Positions 12,579-23,617 of a stretch of DNA of 64,000 nt are shown here, one piece after another (the first letter of the stretch is position 1; every line of letters begins with the position of its first letter). Where the stretch lies: contig CM061242.1 in the NCBI GenBank assembly GCA_030848705.1, forward strand, positions 66,312,564 through 66,376,563, in the 5' to 3' direction. Origin of the DNA: Heracleum sosnowskyi (lineage: Eukaryota; Streptophyta; Magnoliopsida; Apiales; Apiaceae). A model generated the notes under the pieces. That model was not told the origin of the DNA. It saw only the letters and a list, made by a program, of their open reading frames with translations, and ran no database searches. The position numbers were made by a program, and so were the translations under genes.

Positions 12579-14592
12579 TGAAGTTTACTGCAATTCTATA
12601 AACCCATAGGGTCAAACTACGAGAAAATATCCACAAAATGACCCGCTTCAATTTATCCCCGTTTTCCTTGTATAGCTCCCTTCTGAGGTATACATAATCG
12701 GGTGTCCCCTGGTATCTGCTCAAATTCAGGTCCAGACAGCTCCAAATGAAGTTTTTTGCAATTCTATAAACCTATAGGGTCAACCTACTAGAAAATACCC
12801 ACAAAACGACCCGCTTCAATTTATCCCCGTTTTCCTTGTATAGCTCCCTTAGGAGGTAATCGTAATCGGGAGTCCCCTGGTATCTGCTCCAATTCAGGCC
12901 CAGACTGCTCCAAATGAAGTTTTTTGCAATTCTATAAATCTATAGGGTCAAACTACGAGAAAATATCCACAAAATGACCCGCTTCAATTTATCTCCATTT
13001 TCCTTGTATAGCCCCCTTAAGAGGTATACGTAATCGGGCGTCCCCTGGTATCTGCTCCAATTCAGGCCCGGACTGCTCCAAATGAAGTTTTTTGCAATTC
13101 TATAAATCTATAGGGTCAAACTACGAGAAAATATCCACAAAACGACCCGCTTCAATTTAACCCCGCTTTCCTTGTATAGATCCCTTAAGAGGTATACGTA
13201 ATCGGTCGTCCCCTGGTATCGGCTCAAATTCAGGTCCGGACAGCTCCAAATGAAGTTTACTGCAATTCTATAAACCCATAAGGTCAAACTACGAGAAAAT
13301 ATCCACAAACGACCCGCTTCAATTTAACCCCGTTTTCCTTGTATAGATCCCTTAAGAGGTATACGTAATCGGGCGTCCCCTAGTATCGGCTCCAATTCAG
13401 GTCCGGACAGCTCCAAATGAAGTTTACTGCAATTCTATAAACCCATAGGGTCAAACTACGAGAAAATATCCACAAAATGACCCGCTTCAATTTATCCCTG
13501 TTTTCCTTGTATAGCTCCCTTCTGAGGTATACATAATCGGGTGTCCCCTGGTATCTGCTCAAATTCAGGTCCAGACAGCTCCAAATGAAGTTTTTTGCAA
13601 TTCTATAAACCTATAGGGTCAAACTACTAGAAAATACCCACAAAACGACCCGCTTCAATTTATCCCCGTTTTCCTTGTATAGCTCCCTTAGGAGGTAATC
13701 GTAATCGGGAGTCCCCTGGTATCTGCTCCAATTCAGGCCCAGACTGCTCCAAATGAAGTTTTTTGCAATTCTATAAATCTATAGGGTCAAACTACGAGAA
13801 AATATCCACAAAATGACCCGCTTCAATTTATCCCCATTTTCCTTGTATAGCCCCCTTAAGAGGTATACGTAATCGGGCGTCCCCTGGTATCTGCTCCAAT
13901 TCAGGCCCGGATTGCTCCAAATGAAGTTTTTTGCAATTCTATAAATCTATAGGGTCAAACTACGAGAAAATATCCACAAAACGACCCGCTTCAATTTAAC
14001 CCCGCTTTCCTTGTATAGATCCCTTAAGATGTATACGTAATCGGGCGTCCCCTGGTATCGGTTCCAATTCAGGTCCGGACAGCTCCAAATGAAGTTTACT
14101 GCAATTCTATAAACCCATAGGGTCAAACTACGAGAAAATATCCACAAACGACCCGCTTCAATTTAACCCCGTTTTCCTTGTATAGATCCCTTAAGAGGTA
14201 TACGTAATCGGGCGTCCCCTGGTATCGGCTCCAATTCAGGTCCGGACAGCTCCAAATGAAGTTTACTGCAATTCTATAAACCCATAGGGTCAAACTACGA
14301 GAAAATATCCACAAAATGACCCGCTTCAATTTATCCCCGTTTTCATTGTATAGCTCCCTTAGGAGGTAATCGTAATCAGGAGTCCCCTGGTATCTGCTTT
14401 AATTCAGGCCCAGACTGCTCCAAATGAAGTTTTTTGCAATTCTATAAACCCATAGGGTCAAACTACGAGAAAATATCCACAAAATGATCCGCTTCAATTT
14501 ATCCCCGTTTTCCTTGTATAGCCCCCTTAAGAGGTATACGTAATCGGGCGTCCCCTGGTATCTGCTCCAATTCAGGCCCGGACTGCTCCAAA
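12579..14592. repeat. Mixed block of 5-mer-like cassettes (12 monomers, 2014 bp)
   Basis: Order is C-D-E, A-B-C-D-E, then A-B-C/D-E. C monomers here start TTTACTGC as in the first 8 kb. The monomer at 14257-14424 is a C/D fusion: its start is C-like with AAAATGAC, and its second half has TTCATTGTATAG then GGAGGTAATCG. No H, G or F monomers occur in this block. Confidence 0.82.
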
Positions 14593-16101
14593 TGAAGATT
14601 TTTGCAATTCTATAAATCTATAGGGTCAAACTACGAGAAAATATCCACAAAACGACCCGCTTCGATTTAACCCCGCTTTCCTTGTATAGATCCCTTAAGA
14701 GGTATACGTAATCGGGCGTCCCCTGGTATCGGCTCCAATTCAGGTCCGGACAGCTCCAAATGAAGTTTACTGCAATTCTATAAACCCATAGGGTCAAACT
14801 ACGAGAAAATATCCCCAAACGACCCGCTTCAATTTAACCCCGTTTTCCTTGTATAGATCCCTTAAGAGGTATACGTAATCGGGCGTCCCCTGGTATCGGC
14901 TCCAATTCAGGTCCGGACAGCTCCAAATGAAGTTTACTGCAATTCTATAAACCCATAGGGTCAAAGTACGAGAAAATATCCACAAGCTACCCGCTTCAAT
15001 TTAACCCCGTTTTCCTTGTATAGATCCCTTAAGAAGTATACGTAATCGGGCGTCCCCTGGTATCGGCTCCAATTCAGGTCCAGACAGCTCTAAATGAAGT
15101 TTACTGCAATTCTATAAACCCATAGGGTCAAACTACGAGAAAATATCCACAAAACGACCCGCTTCAATTTATCCCCGTTTTCCATGTATAGCTCCCTTAA
15201 GAGGTATACGTAATCGGGCGTCCCCTGGTATCGGCTCCAATTCAGGCCCGTACTGCTCCAAATGAAATTTTTTGCAATTCTATAAACCTATAGGGTCAAA
15301 CTAGTAGAAAATACCCACAAAATGACTCGCTTCAATTTATCCCCGTTTTCCTTGTATAGCTCCCTTCAGAGGTATACGTAATCGGCCGTCCCCTGGTATC
15401 GGCTCAAATTCAGGTCCGGACAGCTCCAAATGAAGTTTACTGCAATTCTATAAACCCATAAGGTCAAACTACGAGAAAATATCCACAAACGACCCGCTTC
15501 AATTTAACCCCGTTTTCCTTGTATAGATCCCTTAAGAGGTATACGTAATCGGGCGTCCCCTAGTATCGGCTCCAATTCAGGTCCGGACAGCTCCAAATGA
15601 AGTTTACTGCAATTCTATAAACCCATAGGGTCAAACTACGAGAAAATATCCACAAAATGACCCGCTTCAATTTATCCCCGTTTTCCTTGTATAGCTCCCT
15701 TCTGAGGTATACATAATCGGGTGTCCCCTGGTATCTGCTCAAACTCAGGTCCAGACAGCTCCAAATGAAGTTTTTTGCAATTCTATAAACCTATAGGGTC
15801 AAACTACTAGAAAATACCCACAAAACGACCCGCTTCAATTTATCCCCGTTTTCATTGTATAGCTCCCTTAGGAGGTAATCGTAATCAGGAGTCCCCTGGT
15901 ATCTGCTTTAATTCAGGCCCAGACTGCTCCAAATGAAGTTTTTTGCAATTCTATAAACCCATAGGGTCAAACTACGAGAAAATATCCACAAAATGACCCG
16001 CTTCAATTTATCCCCATTTTCCTTGTATAGCCCCCTTAAGAGGTATACGTAATCGGGCGTCCCTTGGTATCTGCTCCAATTCAGGCCCGGACTGCTCCAA
16101 A
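14593..16101. repeat. 9-mer block (1509 bp)
   Basis: Order is A-B-B2-G-F-B-C-D2-E. The F monomer at 15263-15430 keeps the CTAGTAG form and switches to an A-type end (CGGCTCAAATTC). From there to about 15850 the sequence follows 13.2-13.67 kb at an offset of 2180 bp. It then follows 14344 onward at an offset of 1509 bp, marked by TTCATTGTATAG. Confidence 0.8.
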
Positions 16102-18283
16102 TGAAGTTTTTTGCAATTCTATAAATCTATAGGGTCAAACTACGAGAAAATATCCACAAAACGACCCGCTTCGATTTAACCCCGCTTTCCTTGTATAGAT
16201 CCCTTAAGAGGTATACGTAATCGGGCGTCCCCTGGTATCGGCTCCAATTCAGGTCCGGACAGCTCCAAATGAAGTTTACTGCAATTCTATAAACCCATAG
16301 GGTCAAACTACGAGAAAATATCCATAAAACGACCCGCTTCAATTTATCCCCGTTTTCCATGTATAGCTCCCTTAAGAGGTATACGTAATCGGGCGTCCCC
16401 TGGTATCGGCTCCAATTCAGGCCCGTACTGCTCCAAATGAAGTTTTTTGCAATTCTATAAACCTATAGGGTCAAACTACTAGAAAATACCCACAAAACGA
16501 CTTGCTTCAATTTATCCCCGTTTTCCTTGTATAGCTCCCTTCAGAGGTATACGTAATCGGGCGTCCCCTGGTATCTGCTCCAATTTTGGCCCGGACTGCT
16601 CCAAATGAAGTTTTTTGCAATTCTATAAACCCATAGGGTCAAACTACGAGAAAATATCCATAAAACGACCCGCTTCAATTTATACCCGTTTTCCTTGTCT
16701 AGCTCCCTTCAGAGGTATACGTAATCGGGCGTCCCCTGGTATCTGCTCCAATTCAGGTCCAGACTGCTCCAAATGAAGTTTTTTACAATTCTATAAACCC
16801 ATAGGGTCAAACTACGAGAAAATATCCACAAAATGACCCGCTTCAATTTATCCCCGTTTTCCTTGTATAGCTCCCTTCTGAGGTATACATAATCGGGTGT
16901 CCCCTGGTATCTGCTCAAATTCAGGTCCAGACAGCTCCAAATGAAATTTTTTGCAATTCTATAAACCTATAGGGTCAAACTACTAGAAAATACCCACAAA
17001 ACGACCCGCTTCAATTTATCCCCGTTTTACTTGTATAGCTCCCTTAGGAGGTAATCGTAATCGGGAGTCCCCTGGTATCTGCTCTAATTCAGGCCCAGAC
17101 TGCTCCAAATGAAGTTTTTTGCAATTCTATAAACCCATAGGGTCAAACTACGAGAAAATATCCACAAAATGACCCGCTTCAATTTATCCCCGTTTTCCTT
17201 GTATAGCCCCCTTAAGAGGTATATGTAATCGGGCGTCCCCTGGTATCTGCTCCAATTCAGGCCCGGACTGCTCCAAATGAAGTTTTTTGCAATTCTATAA
17301 ATCTATAGGGTCAAACTACGAGAAAATATCCACAAAACGACCCGCTTCGATTTAACCACGCTTTCCTTGTATAGATCCCTTAAGAGGTATACGTAATCGG
17401 GCGTCCCCTGGTATCGGCTCCAATTCAGGTCCGGACAGCTCCAAATGAAGTTTACTGCAATTCTATAAACCCATAGGGTCAAACTACGAGAAAATATCCA
17501 CAAACGACCCGCTTCAATTTAACCCCGTTTTCCTTGTATAGATCCCTTAAGAGGTATACGTAATCGGGCGTCCCCTGGTATCGGCTCCAATTCAGGTCCG
17601 AACAGCTCCAAATGAAGTTTACTGCAATTCTATAAACCCATAGGGTCAAACTACGAGAAAATATCCACAAAACGACCCGCTTCAATTTATCCCCTTTTTC
17701 CATGTATAGCTCCCTTAAGAGGTATACGTAATCGGGCGTCCCCTGGTATCGGCTCCAATTCAGGCCCGTACTGCTCCAAATGAAGATTTTTGCAATTCTA
17801 TAAACCTATAGGGTCAAACTACTAGAAAATACCCACAAAACGACTTGCTTCAATTTATCTCCGTTTTCCTTGTATAGCTCCCTTCAGAGGTATACGTAAT
17901 CGGGCGTCCCCTGGAGATGCTCCAATTTTGGCCCGGACTGCTCCAAATGAAGTTTTTTGCAATTCTATAAACCCATAGGGTCAAACTACGAGAAAATATC
18001 CATAAAACGACCCGCTTCAATTTATCCCCGTTTTCCTTGTCTAGCTCCCTTCAGAGGTATACGTAATCGGGCGTCCCCTGGTATCTGCTCCAATTCAGGT
18101 CCAGACTGCTCCAAATGAAGTTTTTTACAATTCTATAAACCCATAGTGTCAAACTACGAGAAAATATCCACAAAATGACCCGCTTCAATTTATCCCCGTT
18201 TTCCTTGTATAGCCCACTTAAGAGGTATACGTAATCGGGCGTCCCCTGGTATCTGCTCCAATTCAGGCCCGGACTGCTCCAAA
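16102..18283. repeat. 7-mer plus 6-mer block (1176 + 1006 bp)
   Basis: Monomers 16102-17277 read A-G-F-H-C-D-E. The one at 16270 is a B/G form with CCATAAAACG and TTCCATG. Monomers 17278-18283 read A-B-G-F-H-C/E. The F at 17781-17947 has lost a base where others read CTGGTATCTGC. The last monomer (18116-18283) begins as C (TTTTTTAC) and ends as E (GCCCACTTAAG), so D is skipped by fusion. Confidence 0.82.
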
Positions 18284-19624
18284 TGAAGTTTTTTGCAATT
18301 ATATAAATCTATAGGGTCAAACTACGAGAAAATATCCACAAAACGACCCGCTTCAATTTAACCCCGCTTTCCTTGTATAGATCCCTTAAGAGGTATACGT
18401 AATCGGGCGTCCCCTGGTATCGGCTCCAATTCAGGTCCGGACAGCTCCAAATGAAGTTTACTACAATTCTATAAACCCATAGGGTCAAACTACGAGAAAA
18501 TATCCACAAACGACCCGCTTCAATTTAACCCCGTTTTCCTTGTATAGATCCCTTAAGAGGTATACGTAATCGGGCGTCCCCTGGTATCGGCTCCAATTCA
18601 GGTCCGGACAGCTCCAAATGAAGTTTACTGCAATTCTATAAACCCATAGGGTCAAACTACGAGAAAATATCCACAAAACGACCCGCTTCAATTTATCCCC
18701 GTTTTCCATGTATAGCTCCCTTAAGAGGTATACGTAATCGGGCGTCCCCTGGTATCTGCTCCAATTCAGGCCCGTACTTCTCCAAATGAAGTTTTTTGTA
18801 ATTCTAAAAACCTATAGGGTCAAACTACTAGAAAATACCCACAAAACGACTCGCTTCAATTTATCCCCGTTTTCCTTGTATAGCTCCCTTCAGAGGTATA
18901 CGTAATCGGGCGTCCCCTGGTATCTGCTCCAATTTTGGCCCGGACTGCTCCAAATGAAGTTTTTTGCAATTCTATAAACCCATAGGGTCAAACTACGAGA
19001 AAATATCCATAAAACGACCCGCTTCATTTTCTCCCCGTTTTCCTTGTCTAGCTCCCTTCAAAGGTATACGTAATCGGGCGTCCCCTGGTATCTGCTCCAA
19101 TTCAGGTCCAGACTGCTCCAAATGAAGTTTTTTACAATTCTATAAACCCATAGGGTCAAACTACGAGAAAATATCCACAAAATGACCCGCTTCAATTTAT
19201 CCCCGTTTTCCTTGTATAGCTCCCTTCTGAGGTATACATAATCGGGTGTCCCCTGGTATCTGCTCAAATTCATGTCCAGACAGCTCCAAATGAAGTTTTT
19301 TGCAATTCTATAAACCTATAGGGTCAAACTACTAGAAAATACCCACAAAACGACCCGCTTCAATTTTTCCCCGTTTTCCTTGTATAGCTCCCTTAGGAGG
19401 TAATCGTAATCGGGAGTCCCCTGGTATCTGCTCCAATTCAGGCCCAGACTGCTCCAAATGAAGTTTTTTGCAATTCTATAAATCTATAGGGTCAAACTAT
19501 GAGAAAATATCCACAAAATGACCCGCTTCATTTTATCCCCGTTTTCCTTGTATAGCCCCCTTAAGAGGTATACAATCGGGCATCCCCTGGTATCTGCTCC
19601 AATTCAGGCCCGGACTGCTCCAAA
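18284..19624. repeat. 8-mer cassette A-B-G-F-H-C-D-E (1341 bp)
   Basis: This is a full 8-mer with the standard order. H carries TTCATTTTCTCC and TTCAAAGG, its first appearance as an H' form; the same form returns at 26.5 kb. E has lost two bases, reading GTATACAATCGG near 19573, which explains 1341 rather than 1343 bp. Confidence 0.85.
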
Positions 19625-20261
19625 TGAAGTTTTTTGCAATTCTATAAATCTATAGGGTCAAACTACGAGAAAATATCCACAAAACGACCCGCTTCAATTT
19701 AACCCCGCTTTCCTTGTATAGATCCCTTAAGAGGTATACGTAATCGGGCGTCCCCTGGTATCGGTTCCAATTCAGGTCCGCACAGCTCCAAATGAAGTTT
19801 ACTGCAATTCTATAAACCCATAGGGTCAAACTACGAGAAAATATCCACAAACGACCCGCTTCAATTTAACCCCGTTTTCCTTGTATAGATCCCTTAAGAG
19901 GTATACGTAATCGGGCGTCCCCTGGTATCGGCTCCAATTCAGGTCCGGACAGCTCCAAATGAAGTTTACTGCAATTCTATAAACCCATAGGGTCAAACTA
20001 CGAGAAAATATCCATAAAACGACCCGCTTCAATTTATCCCCGTTTTCCTTGTCTAGCTCCCTTCAGAGGTATACGTAATCGGGCGTCCCCTGGTATCTGC
20101 TCCAATTCAGGTCCAGACTGCGCCAAATGAAGTTTTTTGCAATTCTATAAACCTATAGGGTCAAACTACTAGAAAATACCCACAAAACGACCCGCTTCAA
20201 ATCCCCGTTTTCCTTGTATAGCTCCCTTATCTGCTTTAATTCAGGCCCAGACTGCTCCAAA
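19625..20261. repeat. Truncated 5-mer cassette (637 bp)
   Basis: A2, B and H are followed by a shortened D2, and E is missing before the next A at 20262. The cassette therefore has four monomers, the last only 134 bp. Confidence 0.85.
20128..20261. repeat. Internally deleted D2 monomer, 134 bp
   Basis: Compared with the intact D2 in the cassette at 21439-22274, this copy lacks 31 bp between GCTCCCTTA and TCTGCTTTAA. Like the other D2 copies at 20-31 kb it also lacks 3 bp at CTTCAAATCCCC. The deletion ends share TA. It is the shortest monomer found in the window. Confidence 0.88.
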
Positions 20262-21438
20262 TGAAGTTTTTTGCAATTCTATAAATCTATAGGGTCAAAC
20301 TACGAGAAAATATCCACAAAACGACCCGCTTCGATTTAACCCCGCTTTCCTTGTATAGATCCCTTAAGAGGTATACGTAATCGGGCGTCCCCTGGTATCG
20401 GCTCCAATTCAGGTCCGGACAGCTCCAAATGAAGTTTACTGCAATTCTATAAACCCATAGGGTCAAACTACGAGAAAATATCCACAAACGACCCGCTTCA
20501 ATTTAACCCCGTTTTCCTTGTATAGATCCCTTAAGAGGTATACGTAATCGGGCGTCCCCTGGTATCGGCTCCAATTCAGGTCCGGACAGCTCCAAATGAA
20601 GTTTACTGCAATTCTATAAACCCATAGGGTCAAACTACGAGAAAATATCCACAAAACGAACCGCTTCAATTTATCCCCGTTTTCCATGTATAGCTCCCTT
20701 AAGAGGTATACGTAATCGGGCGTCCCCTGGTATCGACTCCAATTCAGGCCCGTACTGCTCCAAATGAAGTTTTTTGCAATTCTATAAACCTATAGGGTCA
20801 AACTACTAGAAAATACCCACAAAACGACTTGCTTCAATTTATCCCAGTTTTCCTTGTATAGCTCCCTGCAGAGGTATACGTAATCGGGCGTCCCCTGGTA
20901 TCTGCTCCAATTTTGGCCCGGACTGCTCCAAATGAAGTTTTTTGCAATTCTATAAACCCATAGGGTCAAACTACGAGAAAATATCCATAAAACGACCCGC
21001 TTCAATTTATCCCCGTTTTCCTTGTCTAGCTCCCTTCAGAGGTATACGTAATCGGGCGTCCCCTGGTATCTGCTCCAATTCAGGTCCAGACTGCTCCAAA
21101 TGAAGTTTTTTACAATTCTATAAACCCATAGGGTCAAACTACGAGAAAATATCCACAAAATGACCCGCTTCAATTTATCCCCGTTTTCCTTGTAGCTCCC
21201 TTCTGAGGTATACATAATCGGGTGTCCCCTGGTATCTGCTCAAATTCAGGTCCAGACAACTCCAAATGAAGTTTTTTGCAATTCTATAAACCTATATATA
21301 GGGTCAAACTACTAGAAAATACCCACAAAACGACCCGCTTCAATTTTTCCCCGTTTTCCTTGTATAGCTCCCTTAGGAGGTAATCGTAATCGGGAGTCCC
21401 CTGGTATCTGCTCCAATTCAGGCCCGGACTGCTCCAAA
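20262..21438. repeat. 8-mer cassette lacking E (7 monomers, 1177 bp)
   Basis: Order is A1-B-G-F-H-C-D. C has lost two bases (CTTGTAGCTCC). D (21266-21438) has a TATA insertion giving CCTATATATAGGG. D ends GGCCCGGACTGC, the E ending, and runs straight into A, so a D/E fusion has removed one monomer. Confidence 0.85.
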
Positions 21439-22274
21439 TGAAGTTTTTTGCAATTCTATAAATCTATAGGGTCAAACTACGAGAAAATATCCACAAAACG
21501 ACCCGCTTCAATTTAACCCCGCTTTCCTTGTATAGATCCCTTAAGAGGTATACGTAATCGGGCGTCCCCTGGTATCGGTTCCAATTCAGGTCCGGACAGC
21601 TCCAAATGAAGTTTACTGCAATTCTATAAACCCATAGGGTCAAACTACGAGAAAATATCCACAAACGACCCGCTTCAATTTAACCCCGTTTTCCTTGTAT
21701 AGATCCCTTAAGAGGTATACGTAATCGGGCGTCCCCTGGTATCGGCTCCAATTCAGGTCCGGACAGCTCCAAATGAAGTTTACTGCAATTCTATAAACCC
21801 ATAGGGTCAAACTACGAGAAAATATCCATAAAACGACCCGCTTCAATTTATCCCCGTTTTCCTTGTCTAGCTCCCTTCAGAGGTATACGTAATCGGGCGT
21901 CCCCTGGTATCTGCTCCAATTCATGTCCAGACTGCGCCAAATGAAGTTTTTTGCAATTCTATAAACCTATAGGGTCAAACTACTAGAAAATACCCACAAA
22001 ACGACCCGCTTCAAATCCCCGTTTTCCTTGTATAGCTCCCTTAGGAGGTAATCGTAATCAGGAGTCCCCTGGTATCTGCTTTAATTCAGGCCCAGACTGC
22101 TCCAAATGAAGTTTTTTGCAATTCTATAAACCCATAGGGTCAAACTACGAGAAAATATCCACAAAATGACCCGCTTCAATTTATCCCCGTTTTCCTTGTA
22201 TAGCCCCCTTAAGAGGTATACGTAATCGGGCGTCCCCTGGTATCTGCTCCAATTCAGGCCCGGGCTGCTCCAAA
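21439..22274. repeat. 5-mer cassette A2-B-H-D2-E (836 bp)
   Basis: This is an intact 5-mer of the 20-31 kb domain. The H monomer ends ACTGCGCCAAATG, a change typical of this cassette. D2 is 165 bp with CTTCAAATCCCC. Together with the 8-mer that follows it forms the 2179 bp period. Confidence 0.88.
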
Positions 22275-22442
22275 TGAAGTTTTTTGCAATTCTATAAATC
22301 TATAGGGTCAAACTACGAGAAAATATCCACAAAACGACCCGCTTCGATTTAACCCCGCTTTCCTTGTATAGATCCCTTAAGAGGTATACGTAATCGGGCG
22401 TCCCCTGGTATCGGCTCCAATTCAGGTCCGGACAGCTCCAAA
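22275..22442. repeat. Reference monomer type A (A1 subtype)
   Basis: This 168 bp monomer opens each cassette. It is marked by the T6 tract before GCAATTC, by AATCTATA, by CGCTTTCC, by GATCCCTTAAG and by a GGTCCGGACAGC end. Two subtypes occur. A1 has TTCGATTTAAC and CGGCTCC and heads the 8-mer cassette. A2 has TTCAATTTAAC and CGGTTCC and heads the 5-mer cassette. Read on the minus strand, its CTATAG gives a TAG stop that ends most open frames in the array. Confidence 0.85.
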
Positions 22443-22609
22443 TGAAGTTTACTGCAATTCTATAAACCCATAGGGTCAAACTACGAGAAAATATCCACAA
22501 ACGACCCGCTTCAATTTAACCCCGTTTTCCTTGTATAGATCCCTTAAGAGGTATACGTAATCGGGCGTCCCCTGGTATCGGCTCCAATTCAGGTCCGGAC
22601 AGCTCCAAA
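22443..22609. repeat. Reference monomer type B (167 bp)
   Basis: The second cassette position starts TGAAGTTTACTGC and has AACCCATA, TTTAACCCCG and GATCCC, with the same GGTCCGGACAGC end as A. It is 167 bp because CCACAAACGAC has one A fewer than other types. That single-base difference accounts for most HOR lengths falling just short of a multiple of 168. Confidence 0.85.
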
Positions 22610-22777
22610 TGAAGTTTACTGCAATTCTATAAACCCATAGGGTCAAACTACGAGAAAATATCCACAAAACGAACCGCTTCAATTTATCCCCGTTTTCCAT
22701 GTATAGCTCCCTTAAGAGGTATACGTAATCGGGCGTCCCCTGGTATCGACTCCAATTCAGGCCCGTACTGCTCCAAA
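22610..22777. repeat. Reference monomer type G
   Basis: The third position of the 8-mer cassette is 168 bp. It starts like B (TTTACTGC) but has TTTATCCCCG, CCATGTATAGCTCC and a GGCCCGTACTGC end. The CCATG variant supplies the only ATG start for several minus-strand open frames that begin in this type. Those frames are not considered genes. Confidence 0.8.
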
Positions 22778-22945
22778 TGAAGTTTTTTGCAATTCTATAA
22801 ACCTATAGGGTCAAACTACTAGAAAATACCCACAAAACGACTTGCTTCAATTTATCCCAGTTTTCCTTGTATAGCTCCCTTCAGAGGTATACGTAATCGG
22901 GCGTCCCCTGGTATCTGCTCCAATTTTGGCCCGGACTGCTCCAAA
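22778..22945. repeat. Reference monomer type F
   Basis: The fourth position of the 8-mer cassette is 168 bp, with AACCTATA, CTACTAG, AATACCC, TTCAGAGG and the distinctive CAATTTTGGCCCGG end. Copies before about 15.4 kb read CTAGTAG instead. Copies at 44-56 kb often carry a one-base loss giving AACCTTAGGG. Confidence 0.8.
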
Positions 22946-23113
22946 TGAAGTTTTTTGCAATTCTATAAACCCATAGGGTCAAACTACGAGAAAATATCCA
23001 TAAAACGACCCGCTTCAATTTATCCCCGTTTTCCTTGTCTAGCTCCCTTCAGAGGTATACGTAATCGGGCGTCCCCTGGTATCTGCTCCAATTCAGGTCC
23101 AGACTGCTCCAAA
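22946..23113. repeat. Reference monomer type H
   Basis: This type is recognised by CCATAAAACG, TGTCTAGCTCCC with TTCAGAGG, and a GGTCCAGACTGC end. An H' variant has TTCATTTTCTCC and is frequent from about 35 kb to 49 kb. No H monomer is present before 9727. Its slot in the first 8 kb is filled by other types. Confidence 0.8.
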
Positions 23114-23281
23114 TGAAGTTTTTTACAATTCTATAAACCCATAGGGTCAAACTACGAGAAAATATCCACAAAATGACCCGCTTCAATTTATCCCCGTTTT
23201 CCTTGTATAGCTCCCTTCTGAGGTATACATAATCGGGTGTCCCCTGGTATCTGCTCAAATTCAGGTCCAGACAACTCCAAA
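23114..23281. repeat. Reference monomer type C
   Basis: This type is marked by TTTTTTACAATTC at the start, AAAATGAC, CTTCTGAGG, TACATAATCGGGTG and TCAAATTCAGG. The C' variant reads CTGGTCAAATTC and CCACACAGC and occurs from about 37 to 49 kb. In the first 8 kb this position starts TTTACTGC instead, so those copies look like B/C chimeras. Confidence 0.8.
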
Positions 23282-23449
23282 TGAAGTTTTTTGCAATTCT
23301 ATAAACCTATAGGGTCAAACTACTAGAAAATACCCACAAAACGACCCGCTTCAATTTTTCCCCGTTTTCCTTGTATAGCTCCCTTAGGAGGTAATCGTAA
23401 TCGGGAGTCCCCTGGTATCTGCTCCAATTCAGGCCCAGACTGCTCCAAA
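23282..23449. repeat. Reference monomer type D
   Basis: This type is marked by AACCTATA, CTACTAG, AATACCC, TTAGGAGGTAATCG, CGGGAGTCC and GGCCCAGACTGC. A second form, D2, has CAGGAGTCC and CTGCTTTAATTC and belongs to the 5-mer cassette. At 20-31 kb D2 also lacks 3 bp (CTTCAAATCCCC). Confidence 0.8.
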
Positions 23450-23617
23450 TGAAGTTTTTTGCAATTCTATAAATCTATAGGGTCAAACTATGAGAAAATA
23501 TCCACAAAATGACCCGCTTCAATTTATCCCCGTTTTCCTTGTATAGCCCCCTTAAGAGGTATACGTAATCGGGCGTCCCCTGGTATCTGCTCCAATTCAG
23601 GCCCGGACTGCTCCAAA
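23450..23617. repeat. Reference monomer type E
   Basis: The closing position of both cassettes has AAAATGAC, TTTATCCCCG, TATAGCCCCCTTAAG and a GGCCCGGACTGC end, and is followed by A. Start variants are AATCTATA, AACCCATA and AACCCGTA. An X variant with CCCCATAAG recurs at 37-49 kb. Confidence 0.8.

Noticed and set aside
21290..21305. TATA-box promoter at the CCTATATATAGGG site
   Set aside because: It is a 4 bp slippage insertion in one monomer, with no transcript or gene downstream.
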